Counted from the stretch's first letter, positions 30,338 to 40,215 are shown. The stretch: 64,000 nucleotides of DNA from Inhella crocodyli (GCF_004004565.1 NZ_SACM01000002.1:434001-498000), one strand, 5' to 3'. Notes: generated by a model not told the origin, from the letters alone. Numbers and translations are program-made.

Positions 30338-31121
30338 GCATCGCGTTGATGACCAGTTCCGGATTGCTCATGTGGGCGCAGTGACCCACGACGTCCAAAA
30401 TCCGCAGATCACTCCCTGCCAAATGTGCGTGCATGTACTCGCCCACCGCCAAGGGGGCCAGCGCATCTTGGGCGTGTTGCAAGATCAAGCAGGGACGTGT
30501 GACCTTGGGCAAGTCGTCGCGGTTGTCGGCGAAGAAGGTCGCCTCAGCGAAGGTGCGGGCAACGAGCGGGTCGGTGGAGCAGAAACTGTTCGAGAGCTCG
30601 CCCGCGACGCGCTCTCCGCCGCTGGCGCCCGCCACCACGGGTGCGAGGTAACTCGCCCACCCCATGTAGTTTTGGTCCATCAAGCGCAGCAGGCCCTCGA
30701 GATCCTCGCGTGCGAAGCCTCCGACGTAGCCCGGTGGGTGGTTCACGAAGCAAGGGGAGGGCCCCACCAACACCAGCCGTTCGAACAGTTGGGGCCGTTG
30801 GATGGAGGCCAGCAGACCGATGGTGCACCCCACCGAGTGCCCCACAAAGACCACGCCCTCTTGGCAGCCCACTGCCTCGCACACCTCCAAGAGGTCTTGG
30901 GCATAGCCAGCGAGGTTGCGGTAACGCGTCGGGTCGTAGGCGGAGCGGTCCGACTGGCCGCTGCCCACGTAGTCGAACAAGACCTGTCGGTGGGTGCCCT
31001 CGAAAGCAGGCGTCACGGCCCGCCACATCTGTTGGTCGCAGCCGAAGCCGTGGGCGTAGACCAAGGTCGGCCCTCGCCCCTGGCCGATCACCTTCACGTT
31101 GTTTCGCTTCAAAACGTTCAC
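30309..31121 (-). CDS. RsbQ/KAI2/D14-type alpha/beta hydrolase
   Basis: 270 aa from GTG 31121, which has AGGAGC about 7 bases upstream; a TTG at 31151 is the alternative. Motifs are AHGFGCDQQMW (oxyanion region), FDYVGSGQSD, VGHSVGC (Ser96), HAQDALAP (Asp219) and VGHCAHMSNP (His247). With this start the triad falls on exactly the residue numbers of Bacillus subtilis RsbQ (269 aa). RsbQ acts with the PAS domain of RsbP in energy-stress sensing; plant KAI2 and D14 are receptors of the same fold. The next gene encodes a protein starting with an RsbP-like PAS and overlaps it by 29 bases, so the pair probably forms one sensing module. Confidence 0.92.
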   Translation of the reverse strand: MNVLKRNNVKVIGQGRGPTLVYAHGFGCDQQMWRAVTPAFEGTHRQVLFDYVGSGQSDRSAYDPTRYRNLAGYAQDLLEVCEAVGCQEGVVFVGHSVGCTIGLLASIQRPQLFERLVLVGPSPCFVNHPPGYVGGFAREDLEGLLRLMDQNYMGWASYLAPVVAGASGGERVAGELSNSFCSTDPLVARTFAEATFFADNRDDLPKVTRPCLILQHAQDALAPLAVGEYMHAHLAGSDLRILDVVGHCAHMSNPELVINAMRDYLDRAVG

Positions 31122-31174
31122 AGCGTTAGCTCCTGCCAGGGGTGGGGCCAATCGCTTGGCCCTGGTTGCTTAGC

Positions 31175-34100
31175 TTACAGGTTGCGGCGGTACTGCCCGC
31201 CCACCTCGAACAGCGTGTTCGTGATCTGACCGAGCGAACACACGCGCACCGCGTCCATCAGCACCTCGAACACGTTGGCGTTGTCCATCACCGCCTGCTG
31301 CAGGCGCTGCAGCATGGGGCCGCTGGCCGCCGCGTAGCGTTGCTGGAAGTCGGCCAGGCGGGTGAGCTGGCTCTGCTTTTCTTCGGAGGTAGAGCGCGCC
31401 AGCTCGATGTGCTCGGGCACCGGGTCGCCCTTGGGGTTGCGGAAGGTGTTCACGCCGATGATGGGGTACTCGCCGGTGTGCTTCAGCATCTCGTAGTGCA
31501 TCGACTCGTCTTGGATCTTGCCGCGCTGGTAGCCGGTTTCCATGGCGCCCAGCACACCGCCGCGCTCGGCGATGCGCTCGAACTCGGCCAGCACCGCTTC
31601 TTCCACCAGCTCGGTCAGCTCGTCGATGACGAAGGCGCCCTGGTTGGGGTTCTCGTTCTTGGCCAGGCCCCACTCGCGGTTGATGATGAGCTGGATGGCC
31701 ATGGCCCGGCGCACGCTCTCGTCGGTGGGCGTGGTGATGGCCTCGTCGTAGGCGTTGGTGTGCAGGCTGTTGCAGTTGTCGTAGATGGCGATCAGCGCCT
31801 GCAGCGTGGTGCGGATGTCGTTGAACGCGATCTCTTGCGCGTGCAGGCTGCGGCCGCTGGTTTGCACGTGGTACTTGAGCTTCTGGCTGCGCTCGTTGGC
31901 GCCGTACTTGTCGCGCATGGCCGTCGCCCAGATGCGGCGCGCCACGCGGCCCAGCACGGTGTACTCCGGGTCCATGCCGTTCGAGAAGAAGAAGCTCAGG
32001 TTGGGCGCGAAGTCGTCGATGTGCATGCCGCGCGCCAGGTAGGCCTCCACGAAGGTGAAGCCGTTGCTCAGCGTGAAGGCCAGCTGCGAAATGGGGTTCG
32101 CGCCGGCTTCGGCAATGTGATAGCCGCTGATGCTCACCGAGTAGAAGTTGCGCACGTTGTGGTGCACGAAGTAGCTGGCGATGTCACCCATCACTTTGAG
32201 TGAGAACTCGGTGCTGAAGATGCAGGTGTTCTGGCCCTGGTCTTCCTTGAGGATGTCGGCCTGCACCGTGCCGCGAACGTTGGCCAGCACCCATTCGCGG
32301 ATCTTGGCGGCCTCGGTGTCGCTCGGTGCGCGGCCGTTGTCCTGCTCGAACTTGTCCAGCTGCTGGTCGATGGCGGTGTTCATGAACATCGCCAGGATCG
32401 TGGGCGCGGGGCCGTTGATCGTCATGCTGACGCTGGTCGCCGGGTCGCACAGGTTGAAGCCGCTGTACAGCACCTTCATGTCGTCCAGCGTGGCGATGCT
32501 CACGCCGCTGTTGCCCACCTTGCCGTAGATGTCGGGGCGCGGGGCCGGGTCGGCGCCGTAGAGCGTGACCGAGTCGAAGGCCGTGCTCAGGCGCTTGGCT
32601 GGCATGCCCTCGCTCACCAGCTTGAAGCGGCGGTTGGTGCGGAAGGCGTCGCCCTCGCCGGCGAACATGCGGGTCGGGTCCTCGCCCTCGCGCTTGAAGG
32701 CGAACACGCCGGCCGTGTAGGGGAAGCTGCCGGGCACGTTCTCCAGCATCAGCCACTTCAGCAGCTCGCCGTGGTCCTCGTACTGCGGCAGCACCACCTT
32801 GCGGATCTTGGTGCCGCTCAAACTTTGCTGTACCAGCTGCGTGCGAATCTCCTTGTCGCGGATCTTGACCACGTACTCGTCGCCGGCGTAGGCCGCCTGC
32901 AGCGCGGGCCACTGGTCCAGCAGCTTGCGGGCTTCAGGCAGCAAGCGCGCTTCGCGCTCGGCCGCCAGGTCGCCCAGGGCGTTCACGGCGCCGTTCTTCT
33001 CGGGGTTGGCCGCGGTCAGCATGGCCTGGCTGGCCTTGAGCTGTTGCACCTCGCGCGCCAGGCGCGCTTGGGCGCGGGCGCGGGCCTTGTAGCCGCGCAC
33101 GGTGTCGGCGATCTCGGCCAGGTAGCGGGTGCGCGCGGGCGGCACGATGGGCACCTGGTGCGTGCTGTGGCGCGTGCTCACCCGCGGCAAGCGGCCTTCG
33201 CCCAGGGCCAGGCCGCGCTCGGCCAGCGCGCCCTTGAGGGCTTGGTACAGCGCGGTCACGCCGTCGTCGTTGAAGCGGCTGGCCATGGTGCCGAACACCG
33301 GCATGGTGTCGGGGCTCACCGTCCAGGCCTCGCGGTTGCGCTGCACCTGCTTGGCCACGTCGCGCAGCGCGTCCTGCGCGCCCTTGCGGTCGAACTTGTT
33401 GATGGCCACGAACTGGGCGAAGTCCAGCATGTCGATCTTCTCGAGCTGGCTGGCCGCGCCGAACTCGGGCGTCATCACGTACATGGGGATGTCCACCATC
33501 GGCACGATGGCGGCGTCGCCCTGGCCGATGCCGCTGGTCTCCACCACGATGAGGTCGAAGCCCGCGGCTTGGCACGCCGCGATGCAGTCGGGCAGGGCCT
33601 GGCTGATCTCGCTGCCGAAGTCGCGCGTGGCCAAGGAACGCATGAAGACGCGCGGGCCTTGGCTCCATGGCGAAATCGCGTTCATGCGGATGCGGTCGCC
33701 CAGCAGCGCGCCGCCGCTCTTGCGGCGGCTGGGGTCGATGGAGATCACGGCGATGCGCAGGCGGTCGTCCTGGTCCAGGCGCAGGCGGCGGATCAGCTCG
33801 TCCGTCAGGCTGGACTTGCCCGCGCCGCCGGTGCCCGTGATGCCCAGCACCGGGGCCGTCTTGGGCGCGGCGTGCAGCGCGGCGGTGAAGGCGGGGTCGG
33901 CCTGGCGGTTTTCCAGCGCCGTCAAGGCTTGCGCCAGCGCGCGCCACGCGGCTTCGGTGTGGCCTTGCAGGGCGCTCAGGGTCTTGGGGGCCAGGGGCGA
34001 CAGGTCGCGGTCGCAGGCCATCACCATCGAGCCGATCATTCCGGCCAGGCCCATGCGCTGGCCGTCCTCGGGGCTGAAGATGCGCACGCCGTGCTGGGCC

Positions 34101-34459
34101 AGGTCGGCGATCTCGGCCGGCACGATCACGCCGCCGCCGCCACCGAAGACCTGGATGTGCGCGCCGCCGCGCTCCTTCAGCAGCTGCACCATGTACTTGA
34201 AGTACTCGACATGGCCGCCCTGGTAGCTGCTGACCGCGATGCCCTGCGCGTCTTCTTGCAACGCGGCGGTGACCACTTCGTCCACCGAGCGGTTGTGCCC
34301 GAGGTGGATCACCTCCGCGCCCATGCTTTGCAGGATGCGCCGCATGATGTTGATGGCGGCGTCGTGCCCGTCAAACAGGCTGGCGGCGGTGACGAAGCGC
34401 ACCTTGTGGGCGGGCTTGTAGCTGGCCAAGGCTTTGGCTTCGGCGGAAAGGTCGGTCAT
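31175..34459 (-). CDS. icmF: Fused isobutyryl-CoA mutase IcmF
   Basis: Adenosylcobalamin enzyme interconverting isobutyryl-CoA and n-butyryl-CoA, with its G-protein chaperone in the same chain. It is 1094 aa, matching known IcmF. The B12-binding domain is at residues about 18-150 ([35 protein letters not shown]). The MeaB-like GTPase is at about 205-420 (P-loop [16 protein letters not shown]). The mutase barrel follows ([25 protein letters not shown] onward). Stop lies 53 bases before the RsbQ-like gene, so it may lead a four-gene transcript. Related fusions act on isovaleryl/pivalyl-CoA, so substrate range is open. Confidence 0.95.
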   Translation of the reverse strand: MTDLSAEAKALASYKPAHKVRFVTAASLFDGHDAAINIMRRILQSMGAEVIHLGHNRSVDEVVTAALQEDAQGIAVSSYQGGHVEYFKYMVQLLKERGGAHIQVFGGGGGVIVPAEIADLAQHGVRIFSPEDGQRMGLAGMIGSMVMACDRDLSPLAPKTLSALQGHTEAAWRALAQALTALENRQADPAFTAALHAAPKTAPVLGITGTGGAGKSSLTDELIRRLRLDQDDRLRIAVISIDPSRRKSGGALLGDRIRMNAISPWSQGPRVFMRSLATRDFGSEISQALPDCIAACQAAGFDLIVVETSGIGQGDAAIVPMVDIPMYVMTPEFGAASQLEKIDMLDFAQFVAINKFDRKGAQDALRDVAKQVQRNREAWTVSPDTMPVFGTMASRFNDDGVTALYQALKGALAERGLALGEGRLPRVSTRHSTHQVPIVPPARTRYLAEIADTVRGYKARARAQARLAREVQQLKASQAMLTAANPEKNGAVNALGDLAAEREARLLPEARKLLDQWPALQAAYAGDEYVVKIRDKEIRTQLVQQSLSGTKIRKVVLPQYEDHGELLKWLMLENVPGSFPYTAGVFAFKREGEDPTRMFAGEGDAFRTNRRFKLVSEGMPAKRLSTAFDSVTLYGADPAPRPDIYGKVGNSGVSIATLDDMKVLYSGFNLCDPATSVSMTINGPAPTILAMFMNTAIDQQLDKFEQDNGRAPSDTEAAKIREWVLANVRGTVQADILKEDQGQNTCIFSTEFSLKVMGDIASYFVHHNVRNFYSVSISGYHIAEAGANPISQLAFTLSNGFTFVEAYLARGMHIDDFAPNLSFFFSNGMDPEYTVLGRVARRIWATAMRDKYGANERSQKLKYHVQTSGRSLHAQEIAFNDIRTTLQALIAIYDNCNSLHTNAYDEAITTPTDESVRRAMAIQLIINREWGLAKNENPNQGAFVIDELTELVEEAVLAEFERIAERGGVLGAMETGYQRGKIQDESMHYEMLKHTGEYPIIGVNTFRNPKGDPVPEHIELARSTSEEKQSQLTRLADFQQRYAAASGPMLQRLQQAVMDNANVFEVLMDAVRVCSLGQITNTLFEVGGQYRRNL

Positions 34460-34667
34460 GGATCGGGTCTTCCAAGGTTCGGCCCAGGTCGCGCGCGGCG
34501 CCTCGTGAGCACCGGCCGGGAGGGCGGGGGTGGCAGTTTAGGTTTCTTGGGGTTTCGGGCGCTGTCCTCGAAGTCGACCGTGCTGGCTCCTTCGCCCCCC
34601 AAGCTGGGAGATCCTTGTGGCGCCCCAGGCCCTCAGAATGCGCTGCGACACAGAAAAAGGGGGCGTC

Positions 34668-35105
34668 ATGAACAAGGTTGGTGGGTGGGTGGGAGCGCTG
34701 GGCTTGATGCCCTTGGCGGCCCATGCACTTGGCGGAGAAGGGCTCGTTGGGGGCGTGTTGTTCGGCCTGGGCCTCTTGCTGGTGGTGGTGCTTGGTGGCC
34801 TCTGGGGCCTGTGGGGGCTGTTCTGGCGTTCGAAGTGGCGCTGGCTGTTGGGCAGCTTGGGGGGCGCCTTGGCTGGCACCGTTTGGCTGTCCCTGCAGAT
34901 TTGCAAGCCCGGTGTCTACGGGCAGACCTGCCTCTCGGTAGGGGGGTCGGGAGAAGGCGTTGCCGGCGCACTGGACCTCCTGCTCGTGGCGTTTGTGCTG
35001 TTCCTGCTGGCTTTGGCCCTTGGGTCTCGATTGGTCCTGGCTTTCATTGGCGCTGGGAACAGTGGGACCCACGGGGAGGCAAGCGATTCGCCCACGGGGC
35101 ATTGA
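34668..35105 (+). CDS. Hypothetical small membrane protein
   Basis: 145 aa from ATG 34668 with AAGGGGG 7 bases upstream. Hydrophobic segments are near residues 5-20, 22-50 (GLVGGVLFGLGLLLVVVLGGLWGLWGLF), 55-75 and 105-125. A short loop contains two Cys (ICKPGVYGQTC). No family is recognised. It is isolated between divergent icmF (208-base gap with nothing else visible) and udk (156-base gap, also without visible features). Confidence 0.6.
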   Translation: MNKVGGWVGALGLMPLAAHALGGEGLVGGVLFGLGLLLVVVLGGLWGLWGLFWRSKWRWLLGSLGGALAGTVWLSLQICKPGVYGQTCLSVGGSGEGVAGALDLLLVAFVLFLLALALGSRLVLAFIGAGNSGTHGEASDSPTGH

Positions 35106-35261
35106 CCTCAAGCCTGGGGCAGAGTTCCGACGGCAGGGTGGTGCCTTGAAGGGAGAACCACATCGTGACGGGCTGCCAATCGGCCCGGCAGTTCTGCCGA
35201 AGGTCAACCAACCGCGGCCGCTTGAGACAATCGCTTGCCGTTCTGTCGTCCTGCCCCTGCC

Positions 35262-35921
35262 ATGCCCAAGCCCCACGCCCCCAAACCTTTCGTCATCGGC
35301 GTCGCCGGGGGCAGCGGCAGCGGCAAGTCCACCGTGACGCGCCAGGTGCTGGCCGCCGTGGGGGAAGAGCGCGTGGCGGTGGTCATGCAGGACGACTACT
35401 ACCGCGACCAGTCGCACATGCCGCCCGAAGACCGGCGCAAGCAGAACTACGACCACCCGGACGCCTTCGACTGGCCGCTGATGGCGCAGCACCTGGCGGC
35501 GCTGCGCAAGGGCGAGGCCATCGAGATGCCGGTGTACGACTTCGCGGCCGACAACCGCTCGCACGAGACCATCACCGTCAAGCCCGCGCCCATCATCCTG
35601 GTGGAGGGCCTGTTCGCGCTGTACGACACCAAGCTGCGCAACATGATGTCGCTCAAGATTTACGTGGACACGGCCTCGGACGTGCGCTTCATCCGCCGCC
35701 TGCAGCGCGACATCACCGAGCGCGGGCGCAGCACCGAGAGCGTGGTGAACCAGTACCTGGACACGGTGCGGCCCATGCACAAGCAGTTCATCGAGCCGAC
35801 CAAGCGCAACGCCGACGTGATCCTGCCGCATGGGGCCAATGGGCCGGCGGTGGACATCATCACCACCAAGGTCAAAAGCCTGCTGCGCGACCTCGAAGGC
35901 GAGCCCGCGGCCCAGACTTGA
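35262..35921 (+). CDS. udk: Uridine kinase
   Basis: Phosphorylates uridine and cytidine in pyrimidine salvage. It is 219 aa with the P-loop GVAGGSGSGKST, MQDDYYRDQSHMP, YDHPDAFDWPLM and VEGLFALYD. The C-terminal RDITERGRSTESVVNQYLDTVRPMH is standard for Udk. The chosen ATG at 35262 aligns with the P-loop spacing of the family. Confidence 0.95.
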   Translation: MPKPHAPKPFVIGVAGGSGSGKSTVTRQVLAAVGEERVAVVMQDDYYRDQSHMPPEDRRKQNYDHPDAFDWPLMAQHLAALRKGEAIEMPVYDFAADNRSHETITVKPAPIILVEGLFALYDTKLRNMMSLKIYVDTASDVRFIRRLQRDITERGRSTESVVNQYLDTVRPMHKQFIEPTKRNADVILPHGANGPAVDIITTKVKSLLRDLEGEPAAQT

Positions 35922-35988
35922 GCCTGGGGGCCTCTCCGTTCGGCCGTCGCAGAATGGCTGGCATCGCACACGACTGAAAGACCCCGCC

Positions 35989-36792
35989 ATGCCCACGACC
36001 CGCCGTCGCCTTTGGACGCAAAGCTTGGTCTTGGGGTCGGCCGCCGCCTTGCCGATTGCCGCGTCGGCCCGCCCACCCCGACACTGGGTCTTGGTGCACG
36101 GGGCTTGGCATGGCGGGTGGTGTTGGCGCAAGTTGGTGCCACTGCTTCAAGCCCTGGGGGACCGGGTGTGGGCGCCCACGCTCACAGGCTTGGGAGAGCG
36201 CGCGCACCTGTTGGCGCCCGAAGTGGACCTGGACACGCACGTGCGCGACGTGGTGGGTCTCTTGGAAATGGAAGACCTGCACGACGTGGTGTTGGTGGGT
36301 CACAGCTACGGCGGTATGGTGGTGACCGGCGTGGCCGATCGCGTGAATGAGCGGGTGGCGGGCTTGATTTACCTCGATGCCTTCATGCCCGAGGACGGCA
36401 AGGCCATGCGCGACTACACGCCCCGCCCCGCCTCAGCGCCCACGGCGGCCAGTGCCACCCCAGTGCCGCCGCGGGACTGGCGAGTGCCTCCGCGGCAAAC
36501 GGCCCTGCAGTTCGGCATTCAGGACCCCGTTGAGGCGGCTTGGGTGCAAGCGCGCTTGCGGCCCCAGTCGGCCGCGACCTTTGCGCAGGCGCTGGCCTTG
36601 CGTGAGGGCTTCCCGCATGGGCTGCACCGGGCCTACATCCGGTGCACGGACGATGCATGGTTCGTCGAAGCCGCCCAGCGGGCCGGTCGGCAGGGCATGG
36701 CCGTGCGCGAACTGCTCGGCCATGGGCACGATGCCATGTGGACCGCGCCCGAGGCGTTGGCGCGTGTGCTGGCGGAGATCGCACGCGGGTAA
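35989..36792 (+). CDS. Exported alpha/beta hydrolase (EstC/salicylate-esterase-like)
   Basis: 267 aa with an N-terminal signal that may be Tat-type (TTRRRLWTQSLVLGSAAALPIAASA). The fold resembles plant methylesterase/hydroxynitrile-lyase-like hydrolases: WVLVHGAWHGGWCW, catalytic Ser in LVGHSYGGMVV, a lid with YLDAFMPEDG, and the C-terminal His in LGHGHDAMWTAPEAL. The substrate is unknown. It is distinct from the RsbQ-like hydrolase earlier in the window. It is followed by a bidirectional terminator. Confidence 0.85.
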   Translation: MPTTRRRLWTQSLVLGSAAALPIAASARPPRHWVLVHGAWHGGWCWRKLVPLLQALGDRVWAPTLTGLGERAHLLAPEVDLDTHVRDVVGLLEMEDLHDVVLVGHSYGGMVVTGVADRVNERVAGLIYLDAFMPEDGKAMRDYTPRPASAPTAASATPVPPRDWRVPPRQTALQFGIQDPVEAAWVQARLRPQSAATFAQALALREGFPHGLHRAYIRCTDDAWFVEAAQRAGRQGMAVRELLGHGHDAMWTAPEALARVLAEIARG

Positions 36793-36834
36793 GGTGCCGG
36801 TCACCGCAGGCACTGCTGCGGCCGCTGCCCATGA

Positions 36835-36860
36835 AAAACGCCCGCGACTGCGGGCGTTTT
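36835..36860. terminator. Bidirectional intrinsic terminator
   Basis: AAAACGCCCGC (36835-36845), loop GACT, GCGGGCGTTTT (36850-36860). The perfect 11-bp stem with A and T runs at its ends can serve the hydrolase gene on the plus strand and the chalcone-isomerase-like gene on the minus strand. Confidence 0.85.
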
Positions 36861-36895
36861 GCCGGATGGGCCTGGCAGCCCCAGACCTTGGCGCC

Positions 36896-37486
36896 TCAGA
36901 CCTTGGCACCCAGCAGCGCGGCCTTGAGCTTGGGGTCGGCCGGGCGTTCGCCGATGTAGACCTGGAGCATGCAGCCGAAGAACTCTTTGGCGTCGATGGT
37001 GGCGACCTTCTCTTGGTTGACCTTGACCACCGTGCCCTGACCGGGCACCGAGTCGAGCGTGAAGCTGTCGCCGGCGACCATCTTCTTCTTGACGGCGAAT
37101 AGCTCCGACATCTTCAGCACGCCGGGCAGGCAGGCCGATACCTCTTTGGCGCTGAGGTTGCTGTTCATGCCCTGCGACAAGGCGGCGCCCATGAGCTTGC
37201 CTTCCATCTCGCGCAGCATTTGCACGTGCAGGCGCTTGGGGCCGGGGGCGCCGGCCACTTCGATGAGGCTGCGCGATTTGCGCGAGACGTAGAGCGCGGC
37301 CACGTAAAGCTTGGCGTCGCCCTCGGCGCGCACGCCGGCGCCGTTCAAGGGCACGCGGTGCCCGACGACGAAGTTGTCCACCTCGATCTTGGCGCCGCCC
37401 ACGTCGATGGTGGGCGAGGCCTGGGCGAGCACGGAGGCCGGAACGACCAGGGTGGCGGCCAGCAGGCAGAGGGCGAAGAGGCGCAT
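36896..37486 (-). CDS. Chalcone-isomerase-fold exported protein
   Basis: 196 aa with a signal peptide (MRLFALCLLAATLVVPASVLAQA). The mature protein has the pattern of bacterial chalcone isomerase-like proteins: GHRVPLNGAGVRAEGDAKLYVAALYVS, HVQMLREMEGKLMGAALSQGM, and FTLDSVPGQGTVVKVN. True flavonoid isomerase activity is not implied; these proteins are usually lipid- or ligand-binding. The ATG at 37486 places the signal peptide at the N-terminus; longer upstream in-frame sequence is rejected. Confidence 0.85.
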   Translation of the reverse strand: MRLFALCLLAATLVVPASVLAQASPTIDVGGAKIEVDNFVVGHRVPLNGAGVRAEGDAKLYVAALYVSRKSRSLIEVAGAPGPKRLHVQMLREMEGKLMGAALSQGMNSNLSAKEVSACLPGVLKMSELFAVKKKMVAGDSFTLDSVPGQGTVVKVNQEKVATIDAKEFFGCMLQVYIGERPADPKLKAALLGAKV

Positions 37487-37631
37487 GGGGGCGAAAAAGG
37501 GCTGTCGCAAAAGGTGAGCGATGTTGCCGCGTGTGAGCGCCGATCCCCTCGGGCGAAACCCGGCCATAGAGGGGGCTCTCCAGGGGCCTGGGGACCCGCG
37601 CGTGGCAAAAGTCGCGAGCGACGCCCTAGGG

Positions 37632-38243
37632 TCAACCCGCGGCCTGCTGGGCGAGCAGGGTGGCCACCTCGGCGGCCGAGCGCACGCCGAGCTTGGCGAA
37701 CACGCGGGCGCGGTGCACCTCCACCGTGCGCACCGACACGCACAGCTCGTCGGCGATCACCTTGTTGAGCTTGCCGGCGGCCACGCGCTGCATGACCTCG
37801 CGCTCGCGCTCGGTGAGGCTGGCCAGGCGCGCGCCGCGCTCGGCCGCTTCCGCGCCTTCGGCGTGCATCGCCCGGGCCACGGCCAGGGCTTGCTCCAGAC
37901 GGTCGACCAGGGCGTTGTCGCTGTAGGGCTTCTCAAGGAAGTCGAAGGCCCCCTTCTTGAGGGCGGCCACCACCATGGGGATGTCGCCGTGGCCGGTCAG
38001 GAACAGCACCGGGTTGGGCAGGCCGCGGGCCAGCAGCTCGTCGTGCAGGCGGGTGCCGCTCAGCGGCTCCATGCGCACGTCCAGCAGAAAGACGCCGGGC
38101 GGCGGCGCGCCCAGGGTGTCGAGGTGGGCCAGCAGCGCCGGGCCGCTGTCGAACGCCTGCACGTCCAGCCCGCGGGAGCCCAGCAAAAAGGCGAGTGCAT
38201 CGCGCACCGCCGCTTCGTCGTCGACGAGGTAAACGTCAGCCAT
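37632..38243 (-). CDS. dctR: FixJ/DctR-type response regulator
   Basis: 203 aa: receiver domain (VYLVDDEAAVRDAL, phospho-acceptor Asp in FLLDVRM, Lys in FLEKPYSD) and LuxR-type HTH (LTEREREVMQRVAAGKLNKVIADELCVSVRTVEVHRARVFAKLG in the family pattern). It overlaps its kinase gene by 8 bases. The neighbouring TRAP operon suggests control of C4-dicarboxylate uptake, as in Rhodobacter DctSR; the symbol is assigned on that context. Confidence 0.88.
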   Translation of the reverse strand: MADVYLVDDEAAVRDALAFLLGSRGLDVQAFDSGPALLAHLDTLGAPPPGVFLLDVRMEPLSGTRLHDELLARGLPNPVLFLTGHGDIPMVVAALKKGAFDFLEKPYSDNALVDRLEQALAVARAMHAEGAEAAERGARLASLTEREREVMQRVAAGKLNKVIADELCVSVRTVEVHRARVFAKLGVRSAAEVATLLAQQAAG

Positions 38244-40137
38244 CGTGGGATTCTGTCGAGGCCTCGCCGTCGGGCATGGCCGGCAGGCTGAACGAGAAGC
38301 GGGCGCCGCCCAGCGTGGCGGGCCCGACGTCGAGCGCGCCGTGGTGCGCCTCGACGATGGAGCGGCAGATGGCCAGGCCCATGCCCATGCCTTCGGGCTT
38401 GGTGCTGTAGAACGGCGCCGTCAGCTGCTCGGCCGTGCGGCCGCCCAGGCCGGGGCCGTTGTCGCACACGTCCACCACCACGAAGCCGCCGGCCTGCCGG
38501 GTGGCGATGCGCACCAGGCGCGGCGGGGGCTGGGTCGTCAAGGCGTCGGCGGCGTTGCGCAGCAGGTTGACGACGACCTGCTCGATCAGCACGGCGTCCA
38601 TCTCCACCGCGGGCAGGTCGGTCGCGAGTTGCAGGTCCAGCTGCACCTCGCGGCGGGCCAGTTCCTTGGCCAGCAGCTGGCAGGCGTCGTGCACCACGGG
38701 GTTCAGCGCGGCCGGCTCCAACTGCGGCTCGTGCCGGGTCAGGAACTGGCGGATGCGCTGCACCACCCGGCCCGCCTGCGCCGCTTGCTCGCCCAGGCGC
38801 TGCAGCGCGCCCAGCACGCGGGCGTCGTCCACGCCCAGGGTGCGCAGGGAGTTGACGATGCCGGCGTTGTAGCTGGCGATGGCCGTGAGCGGTTGGTTCA
38901 GCTCGTGCGCGAGGGTGGACGCGATCTCGCCCAGCATGGTCAAGCGGGCCGCTTGGGCCTGGGCTTCGACCTGCCGGGCCTCGCGCTCGGCCAGGCGCTT
39001 GCGCTCGGTGATGTCCAGGCTGGTGCCCAGCCAGCCGACCTGCTGGCCGCGGGCGTCCACCAGGGGCGACTCGAACACCAGCACGTCGATCTCGCGTCCG
39101 CTGCGGTGGCGCCAACGGGCCTCGTAGCCCTCGCGCGGGGCGCCCCCGGCCAGGCTGCGCTGGCTGCGTTGCATGACCTCGTCGATCGCGTCAGGCGGCC
39201 AGTAGGGCATGGGCGGGGCGCGGCCCACCAGCTCCTCGGCCGACCAGCCGACCATCTCGCAAAAAGTGCGGTTCACGCTGAGCAGGCGGCCCTGGGCGTC
39301 GCGGGCGCGCAGGCCCACCAGGGCCGAGTCTTCGATGGCCGCGCGCCAAGCGGCCTCGGTGCGCCAGGCGGCTTCGGCGGCTTGCAGGCGGTGCAACTGG
39401 CGGCGCAGCAGCCAGCTGGCCCAGGCGCTCAGGGGCAGGAAGCCGGCGATGAGCACCAGCGCCAGGGGCCGCAGGCCCGAGCCGGTCGGGTCGCGCAAGG
39501 TCAGCTCCAGCATCAGGTCGGGGGCCAGCACCTCGTCCAGCTGCACCCGGTGGCTGGGTCGCAGGCCGGTGGCGCCCACGCGCACCGGGGCGTTGACGAG
39601 CGAAGCCACGACCTGGTCGGCGCTGTCCACCAGTTGCACGTCGTGCCGGCGGGCCAGCCACCAGGGCACGCCGCGCTGGAGCAGGCGCTCGGGGTCGTAG
39701 CGCAGCACCAGGGTCCAGCCCGGCCGCCGTGGGTCGGTCGCCGTGAGGTGCAAGGACAGGGCCCCATCGCCGCGGCTCAGGGGGCGGGCCGGGTACTGGT
39801 CTTGCGGCACGTTGGCCGCGTCCAGCAGGGTCACGCTGAGCCACACGCCGGCCATGCCGTCTTCGAGTTCTCGCAGGTCCCGCAACCCGTGCTGGGGGCC
39901 GAGTTGGGCGGCCAAGCGGGCCAACCGCGCCTGCTCGTCGGCCAAGCGGGCGCGCAACTGCTGCGCGGTGCTGAGCGCGTCGGCGATCAGCGACTGCCGC
40001 TCGGCCTCGCGCTCCTTGGCCTCGTCGGCCCGCGTCCACAACAGCACCGCGGCCACGAACACCAGGGCCAGGGCCAGGGGCAGGGCCCACAGCCAGCGGC
40101 GCAGGCCGTCGAGGCGGGGGGCGGCGGAGGGCGTCAT
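38236..40137 (-). CDS. dctS: DctS-type sensor histidine kinase
   Basis: 633 aa from ATG 40137. The N-terminal membrane segment WLWALPLALALVFVAAVLLW is followed by a periplasmic sensor region (about 40-260) and a second segment (RPLALVLIAGFLPLSAWASWLL). A PAS/PAC domain comes next (about 315-430, RNRTF-like SVNRTFCEMVGWSAEEL). The kinase core has the phospho-acceptor His in STLAHELNQPLTAIASY, the N box NLLRNAADAL, DNGPGLGG and GMGMGLAICRSIVEAH. It faces the TRAP operon divergently across 146 bases. Confidence 0.9.
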   Translation of the reverse strand: MTPSAAPRLDGLRRWLWALPLALALVFVAAVLLWTRADEAKEREAERQSLIADALSTAQQLRARLADEQARLARLAAQLGPQHGLRDLRELEDGMAGVWLSVTLLDAANVPQDQYPARPLSRGDGALSLHLTATDPRRPGWTLVLRYDPERLLQRGVPWWLARRHDVQLVDSADQVVASLVNAPVRVGATGLRPSHRVQLDEVLAPDLMLELTLRDPTGSGLRPLALVLIAGFLPLSAWASWLLRRQLHRLQAAEAAWRTEAAWRAAIEDSALVGLRARDAQGRLLSVNRTFCEMVGWSAEELVGRAPPMPYWPPDAIDEVMQRSQRSLAGGAPREGYEARWRHRSGREIDVLVFESPLVDARGQQVGWLGTSLDITERKRLAEREARQVEAQAQAARLTMLGEIASTLAHELNQPLTAIASYNAGIVNSLRTLGVDDARVLGALQRLGEQAAQAGRVVQRIRQFLTRHEPQLEPAALNPVVHDACQLLAKELARREVQLDLQLATDLPAVEMDAVLIEQVVVNLLRNAADALTTQPPPRLVRIATRQAGGFVVVDVCDNGPGLGGRTAEQLTAPFYSTKPEGMGMGLAICRSIVEAHHGALDVGPATLGGARFSFSLPAMPDGEASTESHDG

Positions 40138-40201
40138 GGCGCGCACTCTACGCAGGCCGGCGGCCGGCATGGGAGGGTTCTCCCGAGGGGGCGGCGCGAA
40201 A

Positions 40202-40215
40202 TGTGGAAGTCCACA
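40202..40215. promoter_or_regulatory. Candidate operator between dctS and dctP
   Basis: Perfect inverted repeat TGTGGA-AG-TCCACA, with a further TCCACA half-site at 40239-40244, in the divergent promoter region. A second inverted repeat GGGAG-GGTT-CTCCC lies at 40171-40184. Binding by DctR is an inference from position only. Confidence 0.4.

Noticed and set aside
30122-31151. TTG start at 31151 for the RsbQ-like hydrolase
   Set aside because: GTG 31121 has a well-spaced AGGAGC and gives the 270-aa length and triad numbering of RsbQ.
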